A stretch of 64,000 nt of DNA, from contig NSJX01000033.1 of assembly GCA_002286715.1 (NCBI GenBank), forward strand, positions 124,001 to 188,000, written 5' to 3'. The translations under genes were made by a program, and so were the position numbers. Shown one piece after another: positions 1 through 12,429 of this stretch (position 1 is the stretch's first letter; every line of letters begins with the position of its first letter). The notes below the pieces were generated by a model. It searched no databases. It had not been told where the DNA came from and saw only the letters and a list, made by a program, of their open reading frames with translations. The stretch is from Dentipellis sp. KUC8613. Taxonomy: Eukaryota > Basidiomycota > Agaricomycetes > Russulales > Hericiaceae.

Positions 1-1600
1 GGTTTCGACTCTCTACTTTTGCCGTGAATCCCGACCGCCGTTGCTCCCGCGCTCTTGTTCCCCGTCTCTCATCCTTGTTCTCCTACAGAATCCGCACTCT
101 AGACTCTTCCGGACCCTGCTCTAGCCTCGCGGCCCGTCTTGAGTCAAGCGCAACACCCGCGTTCCGACGTCGCGAAACACTGTCGGAACGGAAGCTGCAG
201 TATCGGTTTAGATTGAAATGCCTATGATATCAAGAGGGCCTCGAGGCTTCGAAGACGGTATCCCTTCCTGTCTTTACTCTCATGTGTCTTTCTTTCCCCA
301 CTTGCACTGTCACACTCGTTCTCAGCTACTTCGTCCTTCGCGGACTTGTCAGTCTTTACTCGGCCACTCCATGACCACCGTTTTACCAGTGCAAGATCAC
401 CACACATACTCGTCTTTCCTCATCCCTCCTCTGCGCGCTCCTCCTTCGCGCACTCCTCCTTTGCGCACTCCTCCTTTGCGCACTCCTCTGCGTACTCCTC
501 TTCCTTCGCGCACTCCTCCTCCGCGCACTCCTTCGCGCACCCTTCCTTCGCGCACTTCTTCGCACTCCTCCGCGCGCTCTATCCACCATCACCCCGACGC
601 GCACATCCTGAGGCTCGCCTCGCCCCACTACCCCATCCTCACCCACTAGCCTCGCCTACATCAGCCCTCTCTCTGCGCAGCTCACCCTCCTATGCGCTCT
701 TCGCCCTGTCATGCGTGCCTCGCCCCCCTTATGCGCTCCCCACCCTCCCTATGCGCTCATACTCTCTTTTGGCCTCCGTTCCATCACGCACTCGCCGCCG
801 CAATCTCTTCCAATCTGACGCCCAAACCCCACCCTGCGTCATCTCCCAAACCCTTCACGCCGCTCACCTCCCTCATCACGACCCTCATCACCCTCGTCGT
901 CGCGTCAAAATACCTTGACCAAAATACTTCGCTCGCCCGCTACTGTCCCATTGTCTTCTACTTGCGCCCCACCTCCGCACCCACCTGTGACATTCTCCTT
1001 GCCACGGCCACCATCATCCTCGGCCATCATTCGATCCTTCGACGCGTCCTTTCCTTCCCGACTATCTTCATGCACGCCACCCTCACTCGCCCCATCCTCC
1101 ACCCACATCTGTCTCGTCATCTCTGGCATCCATCCTCGCTTCCTCTACATCCTCTTCTTCGCTCCTGTACCACTACAATCACGCCTATCCTCATCTCATC
1201 GGGACGCTCACACTCTATTCGCTCTTTACGGGAAAACTTGTTGACTTGGGACCACTGGATGTTTCGGTTTCTCTGGGCATTATGGTCTTGTTCTCGGGTC
1301 ACACTTGCGTACATCCAACATCCTGCATTCCTGCATCTGTTTGATACTCTTGCATTTGAGCCACGACATCATCCTGTCTCACATCTCTTATCCATTCATT
1401 TGTCGCGTACTTAATCTAACACCTACTATGCACATCATCCATCTCTCATTCGCGTACTCAACCATACACGCTACATTGTACTACTCATTATCATTTTATC
1501 GCATGTGTATGGTCCATCTAACAAATTGCCTGTACAATATCCAAACTCACAATTGTATTTGTAACATCTCATTTCATCAACTACTCGCGACTCATTTGAA
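1..1600 (+). repeat. diverged dispersed repeat, copy 1 (inverted partner at 12.4-13.9 kb)
   Basis: Non-coding, pyrimidine-rich on the plus strand. The stretch around 60-420 aligns with the reverse complement of about 13520-13910. Shared landmarks are the blocks around CTAGACTCTTCC, GTTCCGA, GTCGGAACGGAAG, CCCTTCCTGTCTTTACTCTC and GTCTTTACTCGGCC. A second anchor, GTACACTTGCGTAC-like at about 1295-1310, matches the reverse complement near 12705-12725. The open frames here are low-complexity Ser/His/Pro/Arg strings with no intron structure or family resemblance, so none is called. The left boundary lies outside the window. No terminal repeats, target-site duplications or transposase frame are visible, so the class is unknown; an old non-autonomous transposon is the simplest reading. 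Confidence 0.7.
425..580 (+). repeat. imperfect tandem microrepeat inside repeat copy 1
   Basis: About ten degenerate tandem units of 12-15 bases around the consensus CGCACTCCTCCTTTG. They give runs of similar Ser/His/Arg/Pro peptides in every frame, which explains the long open frames on both strands. It is absent as a clean array from the inverted copy, so it probably expanded after the copies separated. Confidence 0.85.
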
Positions 1601-1946
1601 GCTTTGAAGTCAAGCGCTAGTCTTCTTCCGCGCGCTTCTCAACTTGTCCGCATTCTATGACGTCCAGTAGCCTTGAGAGCGCCTAGACTCTACTCATAGA
1701 GCTAACTCTAGGAACCGCTATATTAGCCCGCATGACATCGGGCATTGGCAAGCTCGATCGACCAACGCTTGACGTGCGGACATCAGGGATCCGGGACGGT
1801 CCAGACGACGAGCGGCCTAGAAACACGGACTCCATGACATGTTCCACCATGCTTATAACCCGCGTATCTTACATCCAACTGTCGCCACCGTCAACTTTCA
1901 AGCAGCAATATATCAAGTATGCGCAACGCATCGAACACTGAGCACA
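1601..1946. other. intergenic, promoter side of the 1.95 kb gene
   Basis: No coding exon or repeat recognised. It should hold the promoter of the gene starting at 1947; no clear TATA box was seen. Confidence 0.5.
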
Positions 1947-3682
1947 ATGGCGAACGAGGGGAAGAATCATCCGTACCCTGGCAGTTTATCACCCAACATG
2001 ATGCGGATATGCACGAGGTTCGTAATACTTAGCCCGTTCTTATCTGCCTTCAAATTCAAGTTCTCATCCAATTTCCCTCAACAGAAATGTCAAGCACTAA
2101 GAGACAGACTACACGCCGTCGAACAAGAGCGCGACGCCGTAATCCGCGAGCTCGCCCACGAGCGGCTCAAGCACGCACATCCTACCTCTTCTTCTGCACC
2201 TACCCACAGCACAGATCCCACTCCGCAAGAGCAACCCCACCACCGCCGGCGCACGCGCCAAGAGACGCTCCCAGCCGGCAAAGAACGACGCACTCTCGAG
2301 CTGCTAGCGCGCAAGTACTGCGTGATGTACGCGTTCTGGCTGCCCCACGAGACCGTGCTGCAGGTCCCGGCACTGCCGGACCCGGTCTACGATCCTGCCC
2401 ATAGGTTCGCGTCCCCTGAGATGCGGGTGCGGGGGCAGATTGCGGATCTCGCGAAGGTGCTCCCCGAGGAGTATCGGGGGCAGATACATCTGGAGCCCTG
2501 GGCGAACACCGTGAGTGTACATGAACCAATCTGCTGTTTTTTCTGGATAAAGTGGATGCATATATAGTGGACTCATTGATGATCATATACTTATAGTGGG
2601 AAGCGGCGATGCAGCAACAACGCTCGAACTGCGTCTCCCGCGTGCGCGAATGCGCAATGACCATCTTCGAGTGCACTGCCGCCGACATATCGACCTCTGC
2701 AGCGCGGCTTGCAGCGTTCAAGCATGACATCGGGTTCTCCACACACCACAATGGGCGGGAGTATTATAAGGCGATGGCGCCGATTCTGTATGATGGGTAT
2801 GAAGGAGAGCATGATCCCAGCAAGCTGTTTCTCAATCCGAAGTTGCTCAAGGTGCGCGGGTGCTTCGGTGGAGATTCACTGCTTGTGTGATGCTGAAGGT
2901 GCACAGGTCTTTGCTGTCGTCGTGCTCGGTCCGTCTGCGTTGAACGATGCGGGGGCCTACCACGCGCGCTCGCATACAGTCTACAAGCTCTGGAAGCTGC
3001 GCCGGATCACAGCAGGCGCAATTGCCACAAGTGCAATTCTGGTAAATACGGCAGTATCTTTTCCATGCATCTGACGGATTCTCAGTGCTTTCGTCCCGCC
3101 AAGGCGCGTTTCATCCTCTCCGCCGACTCCATCCTCGAGTCCAAAGGCCACGAGACAAGAATCCACTACGAGGACGACTTCAACAGCTACGTCGAGTACC
3201 TGCTCACCGGGCTCACGCAGCGCGACCCGTCCGTGCTCGGCATCTTCGAGACGTGGAACAAGGCGTTCTTTCCTGGTGCTCATGCAACCGATCGCGACGA
3301 GGACGACCCCATGGACGGCTGTGAATCGGAGTCTGGGTCGGCTAGTGAGTCTGAGTACGATGACTCGGCCGCTGCTGCTCTTGCGGCGCTCAGGAGCGAA
3401 CCGCCTGTTCGTGCTGTAGAACCTGAATGTCGACATCATCTCAAGACGGTGAGTCGCCGTGCCCATTCCGCGTCATCGGCTCATTGACATTGGAAGCTGA
3501 TGCCTGCCGATCTTCAGGAGGATCTCTCGGAGCCAATGCATGTGAATGAAACGGGAAAGAGGACGAGGGAGCCCAGTCTGGAGGATTCGAAAGCCGAGGT
3601 GGTGGCTCCGCCGAGGAAGAAGCTTGAGACGGATGAGGTGGATCACGAGGACGGGGATGCAGGCGGAATGAAGCAACACTAG
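1947..3682 (+). CDS. uncharacterised agaricomycete protein (DUF6698-like?)
   Basis: Six exons close in frame: 1947-2021, 2085-2510, 2597-2851, 2907-3041, 3086-3448, 3518-3682, giving 472 aa. An N-terminal coiled-coil-like stretch (KCQALRDRLHAVEQERDAV) follows the first intron. A conserved-looking core includes WKLRRITAGAIATSAIL and HYEDDFNSYVEYLLTGL, and the tail is acidic with a basic patch (PPRKKLETDE), possibly nuclear. The core, with a long helix, a DDF..Y..YLL..L motif and an F..WN..FFP motif, resembles the large agaricomycete family I know as DUF6698; this is recalled, not searched. No catalytic motif is seen. It sits just inside the left repeat copy and converges on the family gene at 3959. 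The ATG at 1947 was chosen because it gives a compact start; an in-frame ATG at 1839 is the alternative. Function unknown. Confidence 0.75.
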
Positions 3683-3958
3683 TATTGTTTGCCTGTAGCG
3701 AGGGAGGAGAGGGTGGAGAGCAGAAGAGACGGTCGCGTCCGAGTGTGCGAAGCACGGACACGGTACATGCGATGTCTGTATTGTGGGTTTGACACAGGAA
3801 CCCCCATTCATACAACAAATTTAATAATACACCGACGGGGACGAACAAAGAGTTGCAGGAAGGAGGGCAATATATGGGGTCTTGTCAGGATGGTAAAGAA
3901 CCGTGACCTGGCGCGAGGGTCTCGGAGAAATCGTAGAGCGCGGACAAATGAGTGCGTA

Positions 3959-4580
3959 CTATGTTGTCTTGGCATCGTAATACCACATTGGCTTCGCGGT
4001 GATCCCGAGCTCCTTCTGCAGAATCGAAATCACCTCGTCGCGATCCTCGTCTTCCAGTTCCTCGGTGAGCCATGTGTAATTGGACCACAGAGCGATCATC
4101 AAATCTGCTCCTTCGACGCGTGGTGTCTCGTACTCCAAAGGCGCGCGAATGAGCTTCGACATGTGCTCGATGGAGACCATTACCGCGTAGCAGATTCGAT
4201 CACAATCGTTGGAGTCAGGTTCCTTGAGCTCGATGCCATGGCGTTTGGCATAGTCGACGAAGTGATGCCACTGGACGGCGAGACCGTAAAACATCTTCGG
4301 AGGAGTGTGCCATGGCACCTGTGGATAATACTTTTCAAACGGAGTGAGTTCTTCCAGTGGCTCTGCTCCCTTGAAAAAGTTTTCGCGCCACTAGTGAACA
4401 TTTGAGCTACGAGTGTATTTAGTACTGCTAAGGAGAAATACCGACCTTTCGCCGGTTCTCCATTGACTCTGCGGTGAGTTTCCATCCAAGAACAGGATCA
4501 GGGATTCGATCCCCTTCGGAATCCAGTTCATATAAAGCAGGGTATGGGGCAATGCAGACGTCGATGGCTGCGGGTGCCAT
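3959..4580 (-). CDS. small WYYD-family protein, subtype C, copy C1
   Basis: Two exons: 4446-4580 (45 codons) and 3959-4390 (143 aa plus stop), with a 55 bp phase-0 intron, giving 188 aa. The first exon carries YELDSEGDRIPDPVLGWKLT and ends at ENRRK. The second starts with Trp at the splice junction and ends ISILQKELGITAKPMWYYD plus a short tail. There is no signal peptide, membrane segment or known catalytic motif; the protein is rich in Glu/Asp, Trp and Tyr and looks cytosolic. The copy at 48339-48962 is nearly identical (about 18 differences in 143 residues of exon 2, counted by eye). The ATG at 4580 was chosen because the other copy also begins Met-Ala-Pro there; upstream in-frame ATGs exist. 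Function unknown. Confidence 0.85.
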
Positions 4581-4625
4581 GGGGGAGGATGTTGTCTTGT
4601 TCGGCGTCGACGCGAGTGACAGGCC

Positions 4626-4651
4626 GCTTATATATGACTGAAAGTCACGTG
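4626..4651 (-). promoter_or_regulatory. CACGTG plus TATA box of copy C1
   Basis: Read on the minus strand, CACGTG (4646-4651) is followed by CATATATAAGC (about 4626-4636), some 50-70 bp upstream of the start at 4580. The paralogue at 48339 has the same order and spacing (48268-48292), although the sequence between has diverged. Confidence 0.7.
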
Positions 4652-5461
4652 CCAGCCACAACGTTCAATCGTGCGGTGGCCGACTCGAGCTCGAAGGTAC
4701 AAACTCATATCCAGGGCCACCTGTGTCATTGATCTAGAACTGTTCAAATGCGGCATGAAGCTGCTGCGAATATCATCAGACTTTCTTCTTGAAGCGCTGT
4801 GATTTAGATCGCCCGCAGGTGCGTGCTAGCCTACGCTGGCTATTGCACTTATTCCGAATCAGACTTTAATTGTCGAGTAAATAGTCATTGAAATATTGAT
4901 CATCCTCGTCTTATGAATATAGCCCGCTCAAACCGATTGACCACCGACTCAGAAGTTCTATGACATGGCATCACCTTTGCCTTCAAGATCGAGGTCAACC
5001 TACGAGACCTCGTCCGGGATCCCCACCTCGGAAGCAATCATCAAGGACCGAAATGAAATGATCGCATGCACCAAGGCCCAGAGCCCGCCGGCGCCCGGGA
5101 AACGCATATCACCGTCGATCCCCCTCACCCCACACGCACGCGACACGAGGGACGCCTTGGGCACGCGGATACCAGATCCATCCATCGCCCCCCTGAAGCT
5201 GGATCCGGATCCATCTAGGCCTTACATACCAATCCGGCCTCGCAGGCGACCGTCTTGCTCCTTCGAGCTCCAGTTCGACCTCGAGGCGCGTCGCACAGGC
5301 GCGCGGCAGCAACGTGTATCGATAAGCACGAACACAGGGATAGACTATGCTAAATCAAAAGCAAAAGTAAAAGGCAAGAGAAAAGAAAGGGGAAACGAAG
5401 ATAAAAATGGCGGTATCATGAAACGGTGGTCATATGGATGCGCGCGCCTCGCCAGTCCCAC
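4652..5461. other. intergenic region between C1 and the AMSH gene
   Basis: It contains the far-upstream part of the C1 promoter and the 3' flank of the AMSH gene. A 221-codon plus-strand frame (4965-5630) is Pro/Arg/Ser-rich, has no recognisable domain and runs antisense into AMSH coding exons, so it is not called. Confidence 0.5.
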
Positions 5462-8343
5462 TCAGCGCAGGTCGACGATCTCCAGCGGCATATCCTTGAT
5501 CTGTATGTGGCCCTTATCCGCATCCTTCACAGCGCAAGATGTCAGCTGGAGACAACTTCGAGAAAGGAAAAGAGGTGACCACGTACGGTGTAGATGGGGA
5601 TATTCGGATGCGGGTGGAATGCCTCTTTGACATTGCAGTCCAGTATCGTCTGCAGCCCGGGCGGATCCGTCAGGCGGAATATGCCGAATCTGTAAGGCGC
5701 GCCGGCCAGCGTCAGCGCCAGCGGACGAGGGCGGAAGAGAGGCGGAACAAGGGCTTACGTAGGTGTCGACTTGGGCGCGCAGACGACGGCGAAGGACTCG
5801 GGCAGCATGCGCTGGAAGCCGCAGTGTGTGTGGAGGTCAACGGAGGACATGAAGCACGACTGTGTCGGATGGGTATGTATCTAGTTGTCCAGTCCAATTG
5901 CAATCAGCATCCACCCAACGAGACGAATACAGAATGTGACGTACCCAACCGAGCGTGATCAGCGACCGTTCCTCCGTGAACTGCATCACAAGCTCCTCCT
6001 CGTCCATCGTGCACGTATCGCTCGTCGAGTGCTGCTTCGGCACGAGCAGCACGGTCACCTCGAAGCGCGAGCCGCGGTCCTTGCCCAGCAGCAGCCCGCA
6101 CGTCTCGCGGTTGCGCGCAGTGTTGATCGACGCGATCGACACGAAGCGCGTGAGGCACTCGCGCGGGAACAGGACGGTCTTGAGGTCGCGCGTGACGGGG
6201 TCTGCGCCGTGCGGCTCGATGCGCACGCTCGAGCTATGGCGGTGGTGTTGGTGGTGCGGGTGATGGTGCGCATGCTCCTTCGGCGGGAGCGGCGGCGCGG
6301 GTGTGCGGGACGACGATGGGTATGGCTGCAGCGGGGCAGCAGGCATGGATTGTCGAGGGAGCAAGTGATTGTAGAGCCCGCCCGCGCTGGGCGGTGCGTC
6401 GGGCATAAGCAGGAGGCCCGAGTTCTGTGCGCTACGTCCGCCGGGCTGGTGGAACATCGAGCCAAGGGAGGGTGTGTAGCCCTGGGCGATCTGGTGCTGC
6501 GACATGAGTGACGGGTACTGGATTGCGCCCATGGACGCGGGAGGGGGAGACGTGGTAGTTATGGGCGGCAGGACGGGTCTGCAGGGCCGTGGACACGCAC
6601 GTCAGTCAGTACCGCATCGAGGCAGGGAGCCACGCGAGAGACACGTACGTGCGAGCAGGCCGTGGTGCGGACTCGGTTTGGCGGCTGTTAGGCACGGGCG
6701 GGGTAAGTTGCTGCGGCAGACGTGCGTGCACGATCGGACGTGCAGCGAGGCATGACGAGACTCACCGGGTCGGACTCTCAAGCGGCATCTGAAGGACCGG
6801 GCCGCCGCCTTCAGAAAGAGACGCCGCAAACACAGGCGCGCGCGCACTTGCTGTGGACGCGACGGGCATTGCGAGCTGCTGCTGGGGCGGTGGCGGCTGC
6901 TGCGGTTGTGGCGGTGGGACAGTAACAAGGGGCGCGCCGGAGCGCGCTGCCTGCGCAGCTGCTTCAGCTTCTTGCTGCCTGCGCGCGATGCCCTCCTGCT
7001 CACGCCGGCGCGCTTCTTGTCGCTGGCGCTGTTCTTCGTCGCGGCGTTCGTGTTCGATCCGGCGCTGCTCAGCACGCGCCCACTCTTCCTGCTGCGCGGC
7101 GGCATGCCGCCGACGCTGCTGCTCCTCGTCCCGCCGCATGGCATCCTCGCGCGCGCGCCGGGCATTTTCCTCGTCCTCGAGGGTTTTGCGGTATGGCGAA
7201 GGAGTTCGTGCTCTGCCATTGCCACGACTTCGATAACTAGAGGGTGTGGACGCGGAGGCGGAAGATGGTGTAAGGGGCGTGGTAGCACCTGGAGAGGCAT
7301 CGGAGTAGCCACGAGAATATACAGCAGGATACGGCGAGGTGGAAGTCGAGGGTTCTTGTTCTTGCCAGGCCTCGTAGCGCTCGACCAGGGCCTGTTTCAC
7401 CTCTCCGAGGCTGTCCAGAATTTCTTGGCCATGCTGGTGGATAAAAACTGACGTCAGCGGCGGGTCACAAGACAAGAAAGATGAAATGGATGGGAAAGAG
7501 ACCTGTCGTAAGACCGGAGACGATGTGGAGAGTGGACAGGGCGAAGCAAGAGAGCATATGCCAATTCTGAGAGAAGGAAATAGAGCTAGCGGTCAGTTTC
7601 GCTGCTCTCGCTGTAGGAGTTCTGTCCTTGTGGACAGGGCGCAAGGAAAAGCGTGTCTGAGGAGAAACGACGCGTGGAACGTGTAGGATCGTGCTGGCTA
7701 GATGACGCGATGCCGAGATCTCGATGTCATCAATCCTGCATCACAGCTTTGACTCGAGCACGCTGGCGAATCCAGCAGCGGGGTATAGACATGGAAGCGC
7801 GTCAAATAGAAAGCACGCTTAGACCCGGTAGTCCAACCAGTGGTTCGAGCAGCTCCATCGCCACACGCACGAATGAAGTGGCGGCAATGTCCCGGGGCGC
7901 ACGCATCTGTTCAAAAAATCGCAGAAATCGCAGCATCGGGGAAGCGTTTATCCACACAGACCACTCTCCAAAGAGTAGCCGCAATCGAAGCAGTCGACAC
8001 TCCCCCGGACACAGAGACAGAAAGAGAGCCAACAGGCGTATGCACTCACCAGACCCATATTATGCCGCTGTTGTGCGTTCAGCAGAACCTTATAATCCTC
8101 GTGCGTTGGCATCTTCTCAAGAACAATGCGCGCCGCCCTCGCAAATTCCACAAACGCACTCTCGAGGTCGCCACGTTCGAGTGATTGCTTAGCTGCACTA
8201 CGGAGGTGCTCGGCAGTACGGAGCCAGTGTTTGAGCGGCCTCTGTGGATCCCATGAGTCGGCTTTGGCGCGGTCTGCGAGCTCTGCGATAGAGGGTGGGC
8301 GGGAGCTGGACTGTGCGTACGGTGAGGACGCAGAGGGGGTCAT
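5462..8343 (-). CDS. sst2: AMSH/Sst2-type JAMM deubiquitinase
   Basis: Seven exons: 8050-8343, 6766-7433, 6649-6684, 5945-6578, 5759-5880, 5587-5689, 5462-5524, giving 639 aa. Residues 1-98 form the USP8-dimerisation/MIT-like helical domain ([20 protein letters not shown] onwards), which in this family binds ESCRT proteins. A long Arg/Glu/Gln coiled coil and Pro/Gln-rich linker follow. The C-terminal MPN+ domain has the catalytic Glu in ETCGLLLG (about residue 491) and the zinc ligands of [14 protein letters not shown] (His546, His548, Asp559). Family members cleave Lys63-linked ubiquitin chains on endosomal cargo. Intron 1 is about 615 bp, far longer than any other intron here. It is divergent from the acyltransferase gene at 9484. 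An upstream in-frame ATG at 8430 is possible. Confidence 0.93.
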
Positions 8344-9483
8344 GAGGGAGGGGAAGGCGGGATGGGAGAAACGAGAAGGAGTGAAAGCGAGGACAGGCGC
8401 AGCAGCACAGGATATATCAGGCAGGTGCACGTGACTGGTGGCTTCGCTTCTCGCTTTTCGTGAACGGGCGATCGCGCAGAATCGGTTTCATTTACGTGTG
8501 GTGGGAGAACCTAGATATGCCGGACCCCAATAGTTAACCCACTGTACTTGTGCGTGGGGGAGCAGACGAACGTGGCGCGACACAGGCTGCAATTTAAGGG
8601 ATTCTGATGGTACGCTACACGAGGGCTCGGAACGGAAGCAATTCTGTAATTGTCAATGCCGGAGGAGTGCCTTCCAATTTCATACACGATCCTACTACGG
8701 TAATTCGCGAGCAGTATAGCATGTCTGAGCCAGAGTGACGAATGCAACTGGACCTGCACCGGAGCGACAAAGGCTCATACTGCCGGAGCGAGAGAAATTG
8801 GGGTGACACCAATTACCAGCGGCGTAATGAAGTAAACAGATGATCACGCCACGACCAGGGTGGGGTGCCTGCGTGGGGGGTCCGAATGCATCAAAGGGTG
8901 AATTCGGAATCAAGCGGTAGCAGTCGGAGTCGAAACGTGGGGGTAATCATTGGTTTGAGAAAGCTTGAAAATAGCCTCAGACGCTCCGATAAGACATGAA
9001 AACTCGCCTCGACGGGATCACCGCGGACTGCCCTATGACGTACGTCCGCTTGCGAGAGAAAACATCGACATCAATGTGTCTTCAGCTTAGCCCTGGGCGT
9101 GAAGAGCAGGGAAAGATAAGAGAACGGAAACCTGGACGGGCCGAAGTTAGTCTTACCTTAGTCGGGTCAGTTGCGACACATGGATGGAACGACGCTTACA
9201 TATTCAGAGCATCGCAGCATGAATGCTCACGTCGAATGGTGTATAGTCAGTAGTAGAGAACACTCACCAGTAATTTGCGGCCGATGTCCAGTTACGACTG
9301 TAGGTCCATACGATTTTGCAGAAGAGACAACAAAACGCGCCGACACAGCTATCAGGGACGAAGCCGTTGAACAACAAGGCCAAACAATCTCCCCAATGGC
9401 GATTCTGGTCACGGGACCAACTAAAGCCATGACGCTGTGAAGCCTCCGCAACCCCGCACTCCTCTCCTCCTCACACTCTCACC
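8344..9483. other. 1.1 kb divergent intergenic region
   Basis: It lies between the start codons of the AMSH gene (minus) and the acyltransferase gene (plus) and so holds both promoters. No exon, tRNA or repeat was recognised; short open frames lack splice-consistent continuation. Confidence 0.5.
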
Positions 9484-12050
9484 ATGCACTCCTCGCCGGA
9501 CACCTTCCCACAGTCGGCTGCGCTTACCTATGATGCCGCCATGGCATTCTTCCGGATGATTCTCAACATTTTCTTCCGTGAAATACGCCCGCGCGGCGCG
9601 TTCAATATACCGCGGACAGGCCCGGTCATCTTCGTCGCAGCGCCGCACCATAATCAGGTGAGTTCTATGATCAAATTTCCTCGTGAAATGGTAATAGATT
9701 TTTGTGCAGTTCCTGGACATGCTCCTGGCGCTGGTCGTGCATAAGGAGACGGGCCGCAGGGTCCAGTTTCTCGTAGCCGCGAAGAGTATGCACCAAAGGG
9801 TCATCGGTAACCTCGCAAGTCTCCTAGGAAGCAGTAAGTCCTGCACGCACTCGTGTTTACCACCTACCAATGTGCATAGTCTCCGTCGTTCGCGCGACCG
9901 ACAATGCGAAACGCGGCGCGGGAGTCGTCTACATCGACTCGGAGGACCCGTGCCTCATCCGTGGAGTCGATACCGCCTTCACCACGGAGTTCACTCCGAG
10001 AATGCAAATTATGCTTGCCCGCGCGGTCGGCTCTCCCGTCGCAGAGGTCGTCGAGGTTATTTCCGACACGGAATTGCGTGTCAAGAAGGAGCTGAAGGGC
10101 ACCGCACGTGTGCGGGAGAAGGTTACCGAGTTGAAGGAGACGGGAGTACATGGGGTTGAGTACAAGAGGCTACCTTACGTGGACCAACAGGACATGTATC
10201 GGCACGTGTACCAGCGCCTCACCGAAGGCGGCTGCATTGGTATTTTCCCGGAAGGTGCGTATTGATGTCCTTTTTCGTCTGCATAGCTAAATTCGCAAGC
10301 AGGTGGCAGTCATGACCGCACAGATCTTCTTCCTCTGAAAGCTGGCGTGTCCGTCATGGCCCTCGGCGCCATGGCGAACGATCCGAATATGAAGGTACAA
10401 ATCGTACCTGTTGGCCTCTCCTACTTCCACGCCCATCGCTTCCGCTCGCGTGCGGTCGTCGAATTTGGTTCTGCGATGGAGGTGCCTGCTGAGTTCGTCG
10501 ATATGTTCAAGCTAGGCGGGCCACAGAAGCGCGAAGCCGTCGGCAAGCTTCTTGATATGATCTACGACGGGCTCAAGACCGTCACAGTGCGCGCGCCAGA
10601 CTACGACACGCTTATGGTTATCCAAGCTGCGCGACGGCTGTACCATCCACCAGGGCAGCATCTGACGCTCGGTCAGGTTGTTGAGCTGAATAGACGTTTC
10701 CTCGCTTCATATGACCGTTTCAAAGACGAACCGCGCGTGCAGGCTCTGCGGACACGCGTATTGCAGTATAATCGCTTATTGCGAGATCTAGGTCTGCGGG
10801 ATCACCAGGTTCGAGTCTTGCTTTCTTCTTCCTAGAGAACCCCACTCATCGCGCTGCTGTAGGTACCGAGGGCACAAAAAGCCAGCTGGAAGACGCTCGG
10901 CCTCTTCCTGTACCGTCTAGGCTTGCTCAGCGTATGGACTGTACTTGCACTCCCGGGCGTCGTTCTCAATGGCCCCATCTTCCTCCTCGCATCGATTATA
11001 TCCCAAAAGAAAGCCAGAGGTATTCCCTTTTCCTCTGCCTCCTTTCCCATTCACAGATGCTAACATAGATCCGTCGCCACAGATGCCCTAGCAGCATCAG
11101 AAGTGAAAGTTGCAGGCCGCGATGTCCTCGCATCGTGGAAAGTGCTAATTTCGCTTGTCTTCACCCCAATCTTGTACGCCTCCTATGCCCTGCTCGCCAC
11201 AGCAGTTGCCATCCGCGCGGGCGCCCCACTCAGATGGCGTCTATGGACGCCATTCCTCGTCATCGCCGCACTTCCCATGATCGGATACGCCGCGCTCAAG
11301 TTCGGCGAGGCCGGCATGGACGTGCTGAAGTGCGTCCTCATCTCCCTTTCTCTCCCGCCTCACAACCGACCACACATCCCACAGATCCCTCCGCCCGCTC
11401 GTGATCACCCTGGTCCCCGGCCAGCAGCGCGTGCTGAACAAGCTCAAGCGCATGCGCGAGGACCTCACGAACGAGCTCACAGAGGTCATCAACGAGTTCG
11501 GGCCGAAGATGTACGACGACTTCGACAAGTTCCGCATGGTCCCATCCGCGAGCGTGCCGCCGTCGAGCGGCACGCCCGGCATCTGGCGCCGCAAGAGCGG
11601 GGCGGGCGCCGTCGACGCGCAGGGCAACCTGCTCGTGCATCCCATGGTGCGTGCTCCTGCCTCCCTTTTCTGTACGCGGGCGAGTGCTGATCGAACTTGG
11701 ACTGATGAACACAGACGTGGCTCGACGAGCGCCTGTTCGGCTGGTCGCGCAGCGCGGCGCGCGGGACGAGCGCGTGGGCGGGCGGCAGCGGGCGCAGCAC
11801 GGACGCGAGCCGCGCGGCGAGCCCGCTGCACTCGCCCGACGGGTCCGACGACGAGCTCGGCGACGCGGGCGACTATGATAATGTGCTCGGTGCGCTCCGC
11901 GGGCGCGGGAGCCACCATTCGTCGTATGCGGATCTGCAGAAGCTGCGGATGTCTGCGGCGAGCGCGCCTGCGCCTGCGACCATACTTGCGACGTCTGGGG
12001 AAGGTGCGGGTGCGGGTGCGGAGGAGGGACTGAGACGACGCGAGGGTAAG
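9484..12050 (+). CDS. glycerol-3-phosphate/DHAP acyltransferase (Gpt2/Sct1 type)
   Basis: Eight exons: 9484-9657, 9710-9833, 9880-10254, 10303-10808, 10863-11019, 11083-11329, 11385-11646, 11715-12050, giving 726 aa. This family makes lysophosphatidic acid, the first step of glycerolipid synthesis, in the ER membrane. Acyltransferase block I is HHNQFLDML (about residues 55-63), the central FPEGGSHDRTDLLPLKAG block is at about 221-238, and VQIVPVGLSYF corresponds to block IV. The long insert between blocks I and III (residues about 100-200) is typical of fungal Gpt2/Sct1. Several membrane segments lie at about 400-440 and 460-510. The C-terminal tail is Ser/Gly-rich and acidic, consistent with a phosphoregulated cytosolic tail. 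The final frame ends at TAA 12048-12050. Ortholog choice between Gpt2 and Sct1 is not possible here. Confidence 0.93.
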
Positions 12051-12429
12051 GGTGCATGAATGTTGTTTCTGGAGGTTCTGGGTTCTCTTTTTATTCGATC
12101 CGCCGCTCGCTGTGCTGTTTGGACGCTCTGAATTGTTGTATTCTACTTGGCGGCAGAGGCCGCATCCTCTACATCCACGCTAACTCCAGGTCCGTGTCAC
12201 CTTACTTCTTTCCTTTCGGGTTGTTTCCTCGTGGTGTCTTTTGCTATGTCTGGTCTTCTGCAGCTGTGCTCGACGTTGCTGTATTTGTTTTGGGTTTGGC
12301 AGTCATACATGGGTTTACATGCGATGCTAGCACTGCGGGTAACCGACGTACAGGCATATCTCCAGCGTGGAAATACGCGCAGCCATGGAAATGACACTGC
12401 GAAGTGAAGATGAATGAGCTAAAAGAACG
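12051..12429. other. 3' flank of the acyltransferase gene
   Basis: Non-coding transition between the stop codon and the inverted repeat copy; T-rich and probably includes the 3' UTR. Confidence 0.5.

Noticed and set aside
218..1414. Long Ser/His/Arg/Pro open frames at the left edge
   Set aside because: They come from the pyrimidine-rich tandem repeat, are open on several frames at once and are not preserved in the inverted copy.
4965..5630. 221-codon plus-strand open frame containing a GTRIPDPS string like the family exon 1 motif
   Set aside because: No Trp-initial second exon or WYxD end follows, the composition is Pro/Arg-rich, and it overlaps the antisense of verified AMSH exons.
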